From Paramecium sonneborni (Eukaryota; Ciliophora; Oligohymenophorea; Peniculida; Parameciidae): a DNA stretch of 64,000 nt. The stretch spans positions 686,358-750,357 of the forward strand of contig CAJJDN010000003.1 in assembly GCA_905182985.1 (NCBI GenBank), written 5' to 3'. The translations under genes were made by a program, and so were the position numbers. The notes beneath the pieces were generated by a model that searched no databases, was not told the DNA's origin, and worked only from the letters and a program-made list of their open reading frames with translations. This document shows, piece by piece, positions 52,476 to 64,000 of this stretch; position 1 is the stretch's first letter; every line of letters starts with the position of its first letter.

Positions 52476-54527
52476 ATGGAAAACTAATCTGATGTTTAAG
52501 ATTCCAATTAATCATAATCAAATCATAAGCAAGAATATTCAAATAGATCAATATTATATCCTGAAAGTTAACACTCATAAAAATAAAGCAATTAAACTGT
52601 GTAATCATAAGCTTTAAATAATTCATAACTTAAAAGGAAAAGTTCCTCTTAAAATAAAAATGAATTTTTAATTTAAAACAATGATTAGGAAGATCATAAT
52701 GATTTTAATGATTTGAGCAAAAGCCAGAATCATGAAGATTCTTTTAATGAAATAGAGAATTAAGTTGATTAATCAAATTTATAAGAGTAAGGAATAGAGG
52801 CAGAATAAACTTTTCTTTAAGATTAATCTAAAATGTTGGAAAATGCTGAAGTTTAAGAATTTTAAGATCTACCTGATAAAAATTAAACAAAAAGATCTGA
52901 TAATCAGACATAAATTGCTAAGGAAGAAAATTAATCAAATATTATCCTAAAATAAGTTCCAACTGAAATAACAGATATTAAGTAAAATGAAGATGATGGT
53001 TAAAATAATGATAAAATGTTAAGAACTTAGGAAGTTATGGAAAAATTCAAATAAGTTTTAAAATCTCCCAAAACAAGGTCACCATAACTTTCATCTGATG
53101 ATCCTTATTAATTAAATAAACAAATTATTAAGCCTTTATAATTATCTCAATAAGAAAATGAAAAAAGTTATGAGAAAATTGTAGATACAAATTTAAAAGA
53201 AATTTATAAATTTTACTCAAAATAAGCCTAAACTTCAAATAAATAAAATACATTTGATTAACTTCATTAAATACAATAAGTAATGACATTACAAAAATTT
53301 ATGTATTTTTGTAAAGATTTTGAATTAATAGATTTGGAAATAAATAATGATTTTATCTATTAACATACTGGTTCAGCTGCAACTAAACCTTTCAATAAAA
53401 TAAAATATAAACATAAAGAAAAAGAGAACTTTATTGTTACAAAATTAATATTAGTAGAAATATTTAAAAAATGTTCAAGCATATAAGAATTATCATATTA
53501 AGATTTTTTAATTGCTTTAATAAAGATAGCTGATGTAATATTCCCTGTAGATAACTCATTAAGAGCATTATATGATTATTTAGGAGTTCATGATCCAAAA
53601 AATTATCGTAAAAAAATGGTAGTTGTTGGTAAACCATTTAACACAAAAGATTAAAGTGAAATTTTGACTTAAGAAAAGTTATGTTCTCGTCGATTGATTC
53701 TTCCATCTAAACCAAAACCCAGAGCTGAAAGTTATAAGTATGAACCTCCAGTTGTAAATCCTAATAATACTTCTCTTTAAGAGAAACCGAAAAATTCAGC
53801 AAAAAATTTACAAAAGTAAAAAGAAAAATCTAATAATTTAATAAAATGGGAAGATTTAGGAAATGTTACAAAAGAATTTGATCCTAAAGAATTATTACTT
53901 GAATAAGATTTATCAGATAAAGAAGATGAATATTATTTGTAAGAATATTTAATAACAACTACTGAAAAAATAAAAAAAGATGAATCTTAGATAAAAGTAC
54001 AATAAAAAAAATAATAAACTAATAATAAACAATAAGAATAATAAAATTAACATGAGGATAAATAGTTAAAATAAAATTAGAATAATATTACAATATAAGA
54101 TCATTCATAATCTATGCCTAATTAACAAAAATTATATAAATAATTAGTAAATTAATAATAGACTTAATAAGTATAACCTACAACATAAATTAATTAATCT
54201 CCTATTATTAATACCAATTAATCAAATAATTAAACACCATTATTATTGTCTAAATAAAAAAATCTGATGGGAGGTAGATAGTCATAAGAATCACAATCTT
54301 ATAGTTAAACATATAAAGCATAATAAATTAAAGGGAATAAATAAACTACAAAAGCTATTTTAAATACATCTGTTGAACATAGTTCTCCAACAACTATAAG
54401 AAAAGAAAATGATGGATTAAATGCTATAAAAAAAATAGAAGCTGAAAAAAAATAAAGAGAATAACAAATTTTTGTTGCTTTTATTAAAAATTAAGAATAG
54501 AGAGAAAAAAAAGTAAATAAAAAATGA
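52476..54527 (+). CDS. Large Gln-rich protein with a helical mid-domain
   Basis: 683 aa in one exon; about one residue in six is Gln, nearly all TAA. Residues 1-240 and 450-683 are polar and disordered-looking. The middle is folded: VMTLQKFMYFCKDFELIDLE, KENFIVTKLILVEIFKKCSS, YQDFLIALIKIADVIFPVDN, and LYDYLGVHDPKNYRKKM. It recalls EF-hand-derived p25-alpha-like or armadillo-like modules in ciliary proteins (LQKFxxFCKDF ... SYxDFLxALxxIA). The family is common in ciliates by style, but I cannot name it. A Lys-rich helix closes the protein. Confidence 0.65.
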
Positions 54528-54562
54528 CCTAATTTTTAATAATTTATAACTAACAATTTAAA

Positions 54563-55018
54563 ATGTCTTACCTTCTACCTCATTTAAATACCAGTTTGGA
54601 AGTTGATCAAGCCATCTTAGATGAAGAAGAGAAACTAGTAATCATTCGTTTTGGACATGATTGGTAAAAGAATTTAAATTTATATTTTAGGGATCCCTTA
54701 ATGTATGTAAATGGATGAAATACTTTACAAATCTCCTGAAAAAATAAAAAAGTTTGCAGTCATCTATTTAGTAGATATAACTAAAGTTCCTGATTTTAAT
54801 ACAATGTATGAGCTATATGATCCAGTTACAGCAATGTTTTTTTATAGAAATAAACATATGATGATTGATTTGGTAACAGGTATTAATAATAAAATAAATT
54901 GGGCTATGAATGATAAGTAAGAGTTTATTGATATTGTTGAAATAATTTATTGAGGAGCCAGAAAAGGAAAGGTTTAGTTATTGCTCCTAAAGATTATTCA
55001 ACTAAATACAAATATTGA
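54563..55018 (+). pseudogene. TXNL4A/DIM1 (U5 snRNP 15-kDa) copy with frame breaks
   Basis: Strong match to DIM1: MSYLLPHLNTSLEVDQAILD, VIIRFGHDW, CMQMDEILYK, FAVIYLVDITKVPDFNTMYE, TAMFFYRNKHMMID, NNKINWAMNDKQEFIDIVE, and the end APKDYSTKYKY. A 27-nt intron (54663-54689) follows GHD. Three lesions break it: one extra base between WDP and CMQM near 54694, a TGA where the family has Arg in YRGARKG (54951-54953), and one missing base near 54969. The breaks are in blocks nearly invariant across eukaryotes. Probably a decaying duplicate of an essential splicing gene, unless the sequence is wrong at all three points. Confidence 0.7.
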
Positions 55019-55040
55019 TAATTAATATATATATTTAATT

Positions 55041-57728
55041 ATGGATTAAATAATTGAATTAATATAATGGTCAGCCTAACCAGACAATTAGATTTAAAAA
55101 TAAGTTTATAAACGAGCTTAAGAATTAAGTTAAGATACATAATTTTTGATTCATCTATGTTCTGTTATTATTGGAAATTATGATGCAGAAATTAGATATA
55201 GGGCTGCTGTCATATTGAAAAGTGCAATTAAAAATTGTTCAACTTTACCTGAATAATTATAATAAATGCTTGTTGAAATCGATTTGAGTATTTAAATAAT
55301 GAGATAAGCATTTATTATTATTGTTCCAGAAGTTGTTGTTAGAAATGGGATTAAAAGTAAGTAAATTAAATTTAATTTTAGATAGCAATTTCATGATGGA
55401 ATATCTAATTAAATTAATAGATATTGATACTATTATTGCAACTGATTGCTTATCTAAAATTATTGAGGATTTAAAATTCAATTCTGAAAATATTAATTAT
55501 TATGGAACAGACTCAGGTTTGTAATTAATTGATCAACTTATTTTAAAATTTATTTCCTTAGTTGAGCATTCTAATACATAAGTTGTTGTAAATTCCTTAA
55601 ATTTTTTAAACTATAATATTTTCTTTATGCCACCTTCATTAAATCAATATATTGATTGTTACATTAAAATTTTAATAACAGGCACTTAATCTTCAGAACA
55701 ATAAATTAGACTAAAATGCTTTCAAGGCATTCAAGCTTTAATAGAAACAAAAAGAGATAAAATAAAGGACATGAATTTAATTATAATGGCATGTGTTTAA
55801 TCTATATAAGATCCAGACAAAGAAGTAGTTCGATTTGTTGAACTATGTTTAACAGATTTTTTAAGAATTGATGATGCAGAAGATTATGAATAAACTCACT
55901 TACTTAAACCTTATTTACAATAAATAATGTCACCTATAATTCTTAATCTTGTTATTACAAAAACTGATTAAATAGCAATATAACCAACTTTTTCAAATGT
56001 ATATAATCAAAACGATAAAAATGAAGAAGAGGAAGAATAAGAAGAAAAAACTTTAGGAGAATATTCATTAAGATCTGTGACAAATCAATTGCTTAAAAAA
56101 CTAATAGAATTTTATGACAAAATCATTGTTCCCATTACTTTACAAATTATTGATCAATTGCAATAATCATAAGATTGGAGATAATAAGAAATTGCTATAA
56201 TTTGTCTTGGATTATTTGCAGAGAAAATAATGGAAAATCATGCCAATCTTGTGCCAAATATATTAATGTCCCTATTTCATGAAAAGAATAAATAAAATGA
56301 ATATATTTATGCTTCAACATTATGGACTTTTTCTCAATATAATGAATGGATTAAAACAATTGCTATCAATGAGACTTAATTTATTTAATCCTATTTGAAA
56401 TTATTATTGATTTCGATAGAAAATTAATCAATGTATATCTTTAATTTTATTATTTAGAATAGTTAAAGAATCTGCCTGTTCAGCACTGAATTCATTATCA
56501 AAAGATGCATTCTTCATATTACAACCCTACTTGTTAGATTTATTCTAAGTTTATCTAAAAGCTTTGTCTTAAAAAGGAGGAGTGTTGCTATACATTTATT
56601 AATCAATAGCAACAATATTAGCTGAATGTGAAACAATAGATAATTAAGAATTAATAGATTTAATAATGACTAAATTAATCAATAATTTAGTTGATTTAAA
56701 TGATTATAATATTTGTCCACTTTACGGTATTAATATATCATTTAATTATAGAATGTTTAGCAGAAGCAGTTGAAAAATTTGGATAAAGAGCAATCAAATA
56801 TATTTAAATAATTTATTAAGCAATTATCTAATCTATGAATGGTTATGTTTAATCTATTTAAAATGGAAAGACACGCTATTTATATTAATAAAAGGAGATT
56901 TTAAAGCGGTCTTTTGATTTGTGTGTAAAGATTATCGATATCACAAAAGAAAGATTCTTAGAATTAACTGATTAATCTTTTTTATAAATTGTTGATCTTG
57001 CTTTGTAAGATTCTGAGACTGATGTCAAACAATATGCATTATCTTTAATAGGTGATTTAATTAAAAACTGTTATGCAATTTTTAAAAATGCTAATATTGC
57101 AATTATATTGTAAAAATATTATTAAAATTAGAAATGAATACATATTTGCATAATCAATAAGTATTGATTCTTCTAAATTATTTTTGGCAACTTCAAATAA
57201 TGCAGCTTGGGCTTTAGGAGAATTGGCTATAAAAGATCCAGGAAAAATAACAGTTATTTTTAATGTAGTAATGGAAAAGTTGATAAAAATAATAAATGAA
57301 CCAAAATTCCCAAAATATATAGCATAAAATTTATGTATAGCAATATGCAGGTTAGCTGGATCACATTTATCATAAATTGAAGAATTGATACCTAATTTTT
57401 TTAAAAGAGTTTGTTTAATACTTAGTTAAATAAAAAGTTCATAATTAGAAGAATACAAAGAGGAATCCTTTAAGTATGAGAATGTGTTAAATTTAGGATC
57501 TTAATAAATATAGTAAAAATGTATCCAGGGAGAGTAATAAACGACATTAAATATTTTGTTTATTGCATAGTTGTTTCTACAGAGTTTCCATCTATAAAAC
57601 CACTTTTTATTAATATATTATAAGAATTGAAATAGTCTTTTGGCTAACAGAAATTTGATAGTATGTTTAGTAGTGAAGATTTGCCTCAAGGTTTTAGGTT
57701 GAAAATGATAAATATATATGGTGTGTGA
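55041..57728 (+). CDS. Transportin-1-like karyopherin beta-2 (nuclear import receptor)
   Basis: About 850 aa of HEAT repeats with several small introns (one 25-nt at 55356-55380). The start is MDQIIELIQWSAQPDNQIQK; IRYRAAVILKSAIKNC is the importin-beta N-terminal block. The central acidic loop is reduced to NEEEEQEEK. Late repeats match TNPO1: NNAAWALGELAIKDPGKITV, EPKFPKYIAQNLCIAICRLA, and the end RLKMINIYGV compares to human RLAAFYGV. Function: nuclear import of PY-NLS cargoes such as hnRNPs. It lies 22 bp downstream of the TXNL4A-like copy on the same strand. Confidence 0.88.
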
Positions 57729-57772
57729 ATAAATTAAAAAATTATGCGTTTTTGAATATTAATTTAATATAA

Positions 57773-59796
57773 ATGAGATTCATAGTGATTGCAATTCTTG
57801 TGATGATTGCAACATCACAGGAATTTGTATAATTTTATTCTGCATTTGAAAATGCTGATGTAAGTTAATTGGATGGATGGACAATACAAGGATCATTGTC
57901 AAAATCATAGGGTGATAATTTTTTTAGTTGTTCATCTTCTGCAGTATTTGGAGGACCTAAAGCATTTGGTAAAGGAGCAATAATAACTAAATAATTTTAA
58001 TTGCCTCCTCATTTTTAGATAAAAATATCAGTTGAAGTGTGGAAGTATAATAATTTAACAATTCTAGATTTGATGCATGGGATACTTAGAGATAATTCTT
58101 TTATTTAGATAATTACCTTTGGGAAACAATGTGGACAGGAAGTGATGGAACAAAGAGATGTGCAACTCCTGCAGGTGGAAATGTAAATTCATTCTAAGTT
58201 GATTAAACAATAACTCATAATCATGCAGCATTATTTATTGCATTTACATCTTCAGCTGATAAAGTAGCGGATAAAGTATTATATTTTAATAATAATTTAG
58301 ATGTCTTGGGGTATAAGAAACTTAAAATTATTTTATTTACCATGTCCAACAGAATGTGGTACATGTCTTGGACCAGATGCTATAGTATGTTAAATGTGGG
58401 TTCCAGTCTCATCAAGCTGGATTAAGACTTTGGATGCAGATGGATGGTAAGCAAAAGGATCTTAAAATACTATTAAAACAAGTACTTGTGCGGGTATTCC
58501 AATTATTGGTGGACCTGGTAATTTTGGTAATAATGTATCTATTTAAAAAATATTTGATAAACTTGTACCACATTATAGAATGAAAGTTATAGCATAATTT
58601 TGGAAGATTGATAATTGGGATAATGATAATGCTGTTTTACTTATTGATAATTAAGAAAAATGGAAATAAAATGTAGCATAAGTAGAAGATAAAGAATATT
58701 TTATTTGTGATAAGATTAGTCCAGGAGGTGTTGATGGAACAGAAAAGGTTATTAATATAAACTTTGAAACTCCTCATAATTATGGTGCTGCACTTGTTAA
58801 ATGGACTGCAACTGTTAAAAAATCATCAAAATAAGCATCTTGGGGTATTAGATAATTCCAACTTTATGTTGCTTAATGTGCAAGTAATTGTGCAACATGT
58901 ACTGGTCCAAGTGTAGAAGATTGTACAGCTTGTGTATCACCTTATGTATTATTGGATCCAGAAGATGGTAATGGATCAGGTTGTGTATTAAAAGGAGATT
59001 GGGTTGAATTTACATCAGAATTTTAAGGTTCAAGTTGGACAGCTAATGAAGATTGGAAAGTAAGTGATGGTAAAAATGGACCAGATTTTACAACAACATG
59101 TGGTGATTTTAAATTCTTTGGTGGATATGAAAAAACAGGAAAAGATGCAAAAATTACTAGAAAATTTAATTTACCAGCTCATAAAAGAATTAGAATAGCT
59201 TTTGAAGCTTGGAAAATTGATAATTGGAATGGAGAAGATTATGTTGTTAAAGTTGATGGATTAAATGTATGGTCAAGAACATTTGGATTTGGAGATCCAG
59301 GTCTTGCTGATATTTGTGGTGGCGATGGATTTGAAAATTATGCTATTGTTGATTTTATTATTGGACATGAAGCATCTACATTAGAATTGGTTATATCAAC
59401 TACTATTGGAAAAGATAATAATAATGCTTCATTTGCTCTTAAAGGATTTAAACTTTATTTTGAAAAACCAGATGCTTGCGCTACACTCTATACTGAATGC
59501 AATTTCACAGGTAATAGTATCATATTCTATAAGTCAATTAGGAAAATCATTTAATATGTGTGAAGATTTGCCCAATTTCTAATTAGCCAAATATCCAAGC
59601 AAAATTAAATCTATTCAAGTACCTGCTGGAGCCAAAGTTGTTCTTTTTGATGAAATGGATTATAATGGTATACAATATATATATATCCTTAGGAAAAACA
59701 ATTGAATATACTGAGAATCAAAAATGTATACAAGAATATGAATTCAAATTCCTTTAGAAAAACTAATAAAGCTATGTCTTAACAGCAAACAATTGA
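57773..59796 (+). CDS. Secreted Cys-rich repeat protein with beta/gamma-crystallin-like C-terminus
   Basis: 639 aa after four introns (23, 25, 31, 25 nt). Signal peptide MRFIVIAILVMIATSQEF. Three similar units of about 170 residues follow, each with a W-rich strand motif (DGWTIQGS, DGWQAKGS, EDWKVSDG), a G-G-P/G-F block, K-x-D-x-W-D/N (FDAWDT, WKIDNWDN, WKIDNWNG) and SWGIRxxxL. Between units are furin-like Cys motifs CPTECGTCLGPDA and CASNCATCTGPSVEDCTAC. The last 80 residues (TECNFTGKSFNMCEDL ... AGAKVVLFDEMDYNGKTIEY) resemble a beta/gamma-crystallin or trichocyst-matrix module. Probably surface or secretory-granule protein. Confidence 0.75.
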
Positions 59797-59908
59797 TGAG
59801 ATGAAACAAAAATATCAAAATTGTATTTCATTATTTGCCTAAAATTATTTTCTTTAATTATTTTCATAATTTATTAAATATATGGATATAAAATACTGTA
59901 ATTTAACA

Positions 59909-62317
59909 TCATTTTAATAATTTAAGTATAATTTGTTTTCTTTTTTCTATAATTTCTTTTTTTTTTTAAGAGTTCTTTTCATTTTTTAATTCATTCTTCC
60001 ATTTTTCAGCCTCCTTTATAACTTTCTCTTTTTATTAAAGTGTGCTATTTCTAATTTTGTATTATAATTCATCATCAATATTATTAAAAATAGGAACTTC
60101 TTCATCAATAAAATTAGATTCTAGATTATGTTCGAAAGTTTCTAATTCTAACGCTTTTTATTTAGCATCATCAATAACTTCTTTTGGAAACTTTAACATT
60201 TCAGCAACTAATAAACCATAACTTCTATCAACAGCTCCATATCTAACTTTATATTACATAGTAATTTTATCATCTTCTGTAACACAACTTACATAATAAT
60301 TTTTAACTCCTGGAATTTCATGTTCCATTAAAGTCATTTCATGAAAATGAGTAGCGAATAAACAATATGATTATATTTATTTAGCAATATGTTCAGCTAT
60401 AGCCCAAGCTATACCAAATCCTTCAGAAGTAGATGTTCCTCTACCTAATTCATCAATAATAATTAAAGAATCTGGTTTTGCTGTTTTTAACATACAACTT
60501 GCTTCAAGCATTTCACTCATAAAAGTACTAATACCTTTTGTTTATACATCACTTGCTCCTACTCTAGTTATTATAGCATCTATAATAGGTAAAACAGCAG
60601 TACTACATGGTACAAAACAACCTATATGTGCCAATAACACACATATTGCTATTTAACGAATATAAGTTGATTTTCCACCCATGTTAGGTCCTGTAATTAT
60701 ATGTAATCTTGATGATTTTCTATCCATTTCTAAATCATTTACTATACATGTTGAATCTATTGCTTCTAATAACGGATGTCTTGATTCTTTTAATAAAATT
60801 TCTTTTTTTTCTATGAAAATTGGTCTAACAAAAGCTCTTGGAGCATTTCTAGCTACAGATGCAAATGATGACAAAACATCTATTTCTGAAATCAATCTAG
60901 ATGCTTATTCCATTACAGGATAATAAGAACAAACTATTTTTAATATTTCTTAAACTTTCTCCTATTGAACTTCTTAATATAAATCTCTATAATTAACATA
61001 ATCAGCAACAGCAGATTATAGTTTTTCAACTGTAAAGGTTAATGCTCTATTCTTAACAGAAATAGTCTTATATTTTTTAGGGTTTTTTCTAAATGCTTCA
61101 TCAGCGCTTTGTTTTTTAGCTTCAAATATATAGGTGTATGTTCCAGATTCTATCAAAGTAACAGTGATTCCTAATTCAGCTTCAGTATCTAAACGAACAT
61201 TTTCAATATCATTCATACATTATGTAATATTTTTACTTAATTACATTAATTTTTCAGAAAACCTAGGATTTACTATAAATTCACCAGTGTAAGCTTTGCT
61301 TAGATCAATAGATTTTTCAATCATTTCCTCTAATCTTTCAAAATCACTTAAGTTCTCTTCAAAAGGTATTAAAAATATATCTTATAAAATAGGATTTTAA
61401 CTTTGATTCAATTCTTGATTTACTTTTTTTATTATATCTTTGATTTTTTGGATTAATTAATAAACTTTAACACAATCACTTAGATTAGCATTATTTCTCT
61501 TATCACTAGCAACCTTATAGAATTTAGCATATAATTTATCTAGATCTGGAATTCTCTTCAAAAAGTCTTCATTTAAGAATGCTCTAAAGGAAGTGTTTTA
61601 ATATAAAAATTCAACTATATTTAATCTTTAATTTATTTCTTAAATTGATTATAATGGCATTTTAATCCATCTTCTCAAACATCTTTTTCCCATTTAAGTA
61701 ATACATCTATCTAAATAATCAACTAAAGTGCTAGCATTATTTCCATTATCAAATTATTTAATTCCTTGTTTTGGAAATATCATCAATGCATTGATTGCCG
61801 CTAAATCTAATCTCATAAATTTATTTAAATTTAATAATCCTATATTAAATTTTTATATATTTGTATCATCTTTATAAAGACGTGTATGTTCTATTAAACA
61901 TTATATACATTAAGTGCATATCTATTCCTCCACTCTATAAGTGTTAAAGTTATTTTTTAAAACTTTATTTAGATTGGAAATATTAATTTCCGAAAAATCT
62001 TTTTTATTTTTTTCAATAACTTCAAATTCACATTAATCTAAAATATCCCGCACTTTTCTATTTTCACTCTCTAATTCAGGCATTTAAATCAAAACAGTTA
62101 ATTTAGCATCTTGCCCAGCTTAAACTATTATAAAACTCATTACTTGGATTAACTTAAAGAACTAGACATTCAAACACACTAAAATGTTCATTATCTTAAA
62201 ATTCACAAACTTCAATCATTCTTTTATCTAAATCTAGATAAGCACAATTAAGATGTCTTTCATTATTTATGTAAACTATTTAAACAACTAAAGTTAAGAG
62301 ATTTTAATCCTAATCCA
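59909..62317 (-). CDS. MSH2: DNA mismatch repair protein MSH2, lacking the N-terminal domain
   Basis: About 790 aa. The start MDQDQNLLTLVVQIVYINNE begins in MutS domain II ([20 protein letters not shown] matches [20 protein letters not shown]). The lever/clamp region contains [14 protein letters not shown] and [14 protein letters not shown]. The ATPase has Walker [13 protein letters not shown], the block [18 protein letters not shown], Walker [15 protein letters not shown], and ATHFHE. A 25-nt intron ending AAG lies at 62119-62143; at least one more is needed. Domain I (about 130 residues, DNA mismatch contact) is absent and there is no room for it: only 94 bp separate this start from the next gene's stop. 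Confidence 0.9.
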
Positions 62318-62411
62318 TTAATTATATTAATTTATTTATTGTTCTTTATAAACCTATAATATTGAGTAAAAATAAACTCTCTTTATAATATATGAATATA
62401 TTTCATTTCAT

Positions 62412-63343
62412 TCACAAATTTTTTTTTACTAATTTTCTAATTTCCTTTTTCAGAATTTTATTTCTTATAAATGTTGGTACAACAACAGCACCAAAAAATC
62501 CTTAAATTCTGTGCAATATATGTCCATGCGTAGAATATTCTAAACCTAAACGTTGTCTATTAGCATTAAATAATTATATTACAAAGCACCTTTTGCTGCT
62601 TAGATAGGAGAAATAGCTCCTTATCCTTTTTTAAAATTTGTCATTGGTGTAGTAACATACATAGGTCGATGAGCTAAAATATCAATATTTGAATATTCTA
62701 GTGCTATTGATCTAGAAAAGAAATCATCAAATGCTTTTGATGCTGCATATGTTTAATTATAAGGCATAGGTACTCTTCCAGCAAATGAAGATAAATTTAT
62801 TATAGCTGATTTCTTTCTTTAAAGCATTTTTGGAATTATTTTCTTTGTCAAAAATACTATAGGAAAACAATTTACTGTAATTATTTCTCTTAGTTCATTG
62901 TCATTATATTTCTCTAATGGTGCTAACTATAATAATAAAAATAAGAATATAACATGTGAGACTCCAACATTATTTATCAATAATCCTATATCTAAATTCT
63001 CAATTTATTTATATATTTTATCAAAGAATCCTTCCTCTAATGATTTGTTAAAATCAGCCACTATTATCTTAAATTGTGATCTAGATCCATTACTTAACTC
63101 TTGAATTAAATTTTTGGCTTTCTCTTCATTTCTGATAATCATGCAAATATTCACATTTTATTAAGCTAAAACTTAACAATATCCTTTTCCAATTCCATCT
63201 GTTGCTCCTGTTACAACTGCCCAACAGTTCTAACCATATTTTGCATATATATTTGGAAATGGTTGTAAACATTTATAGATTTCTTCTAAAATTCTAAAAA
63301 TTATAAAAGCTATTGTGGCCAACCCAATAATAAAAAAGAACAT
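62412..63343 (-). CDS. Very-long-chain 3-oxoacyl-CoA reductase-like SDR (HSD17B12 type)
   Basis: 292 aa after introns of 27 and 26 nt. N-terminal membrane anchor MFFFIIGLATIAFIIFRIL, then the NADPH loop VVTGATDGIGKGY, LLINNVGVSH, catalytic Ser in INLSSFAGRVP and the catalytic pair YAASK in QTYAASKAFDDFF. The C-terminal part (QGAISPIQAAKGAL, STHGHILHRI) matches the HSD17B12/KAR family, which sits in the ER membrane and reduces 3-ketoacyl-CoA in fatty acid elongation. It ends RKLVKKNL. A steroid-dehydrogenase role is possible but elongation is the ancestral one. Confidence 0.88.
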
Positions 63344-63429
63344 TATAAATAAACAAATTTTACAATTATTTTTTTGTAAAAATTTATATTTAATTTTCTA
63401 TTATCTTAATATATCTAGTTCTAATAAAT

Positions 63430-64000
63430 TAAGGGATGATATAATTAAATAAGAATCCCAATATTCGATGTAACTAATATCCATAGATAGCAATTTTCTA
63501 ACTCCATCTTGACAATCCTTCAGTAGCACATTTTTCAGGTTTTATTGCTCCTGCTTTCTTTTCATAATTGTTTAAAGCAGTGTGACAAGATGTCAATTTC
63601 CTTAATTTATAGGGCTAAAGATTATTAAAAATGGTCATCAAAAACTTTTGTAGCAGAATAAGTTTGAAGATAAGGTAATGGTAATCTACCTAATATTATT
63701 ATAAATTAATAATAGCAGATCTACTTTTAGTTTATTTCATAATTAATAGTATTCATTTAGTCAAAAAAACTATAGGAAATATTTATTTTAATGTCAACAT
63801 CTGATTATCTCTCAAATAGATTTTTCAAATACATAGAATATTTGATCATAACAGGGAAACTCCAACATTATTTATAAATATTCCTATGTCAAGTTTAGAG
63901 ATCCTAAATTTTTTCAAGCAAATCCTCTTCTGTACTAAATGAAATCTGCTATAACAATCTGAAAATTTGAAGTTAAATTCACACTTAACTCTTAACCTAA
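63430..64000 (-). pseudogene. Decayed tandem copy of the adjacent SDR gene (runs off window)
   Basis: Pieces of the same SDR appear in order on the minus strand but in changing frames: LFINNVGVS near 63870, FPIVFLTK near 63770, SRSAIINL near 63720, QTYSATKVFDDHF near 63650 and AIKPEKCATEG near 63540. The catalytic YxxxK pair survives, but TGA codons and shifts between the blocks (for example around 63570 and 63700) are not removed by obvious introns. The 5' end lies beyond 64000. Most likely a degenerate tandem duplicate of the gene at 62412-63343. Confidence 0.6.

Overview
The window looks like macronuclear DNA of a ciliate, most likely Paramecium or a close relative. It is roughly three-quarters A+T. 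Recognisable proteins read through many in-frame TAA and TAG codons at glutamine-like positions and end only at TGA (ciliate code, table 6). Coding frames are interrupted by very small introns, about 20-36 nt, that usually start GTA and end TAG. Genes are packed tightly on both strands, often with only 5-50 bp between start codons. I found no tRNA, rRNA, CRISPR, transposon or bacterial operon structure. Coordinates below run from start codon to stop codon and include introns.

1-12 kb: a partial Q-rich gene; a membrane-anchored M16 metallopeptidase; a TMEM230-like protein; a DYRK kinase; an alpha/beta-hydrolase whose nucleophile serine is alanine; an RRP46-like exosome subunit; a PKA-type catalytic subunit. 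12-22 kb: an EF-hand protein with ciliary-type F-x-P repeats, GAR1, a multipass membrane protein, a small chromodomain protein, DENR, ribosomal protein eL43, an ACP-like protein, and a low-complexity charged protein. 22-34 kb: three large hypotheticals, a LITAF-type protein, the rRNA-processing factor RRP5, a heat shock factor, a decayed COQ6-like gene, FAM221. 34-48 kb: a p24 cargo receptor, a PH plus CRAL-TRIO lipid protein, an HTH protein, membrane proteins, a CDPK, ribosomal protein eS8, an AGC kinase. 48-64 kb: coiled-coil and Q-rich probable ciliary proteins, a TMEM69/DUF3429 protein, a damaged TXNL4A/DIM1 copy, transportin, a secreted cysteine-rich protein with a crystallin-like end, MSH2, a 3-ketoacyl-CoA reductase, and a decayed tandem copy of it.

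Four places carry exact direct repeats of 0.8-1.4 kb whose two copies are separated only by N (positions 6902, 13824-14154, 17513, 42085). These are almost certainly unmerged contig ends, not biology, and gene copies inside them should be counted once. Several genes (COQ6-like, TXNL4A-like, second SDR) carry multiple frame breaks and look like decaying duplicates, as expected after the whole-genome duplications known in Paramecium. Isolated single-base breaks (GAR1, PH/CRAL-TRIO gene) may be sequence errors. Housekeeping functions (ribosome, rRNA processing, splicing, nuclear import, mismatch repair) are mixed with signalling kinases and probable ciliary proteins, and no functional clustering is evident.
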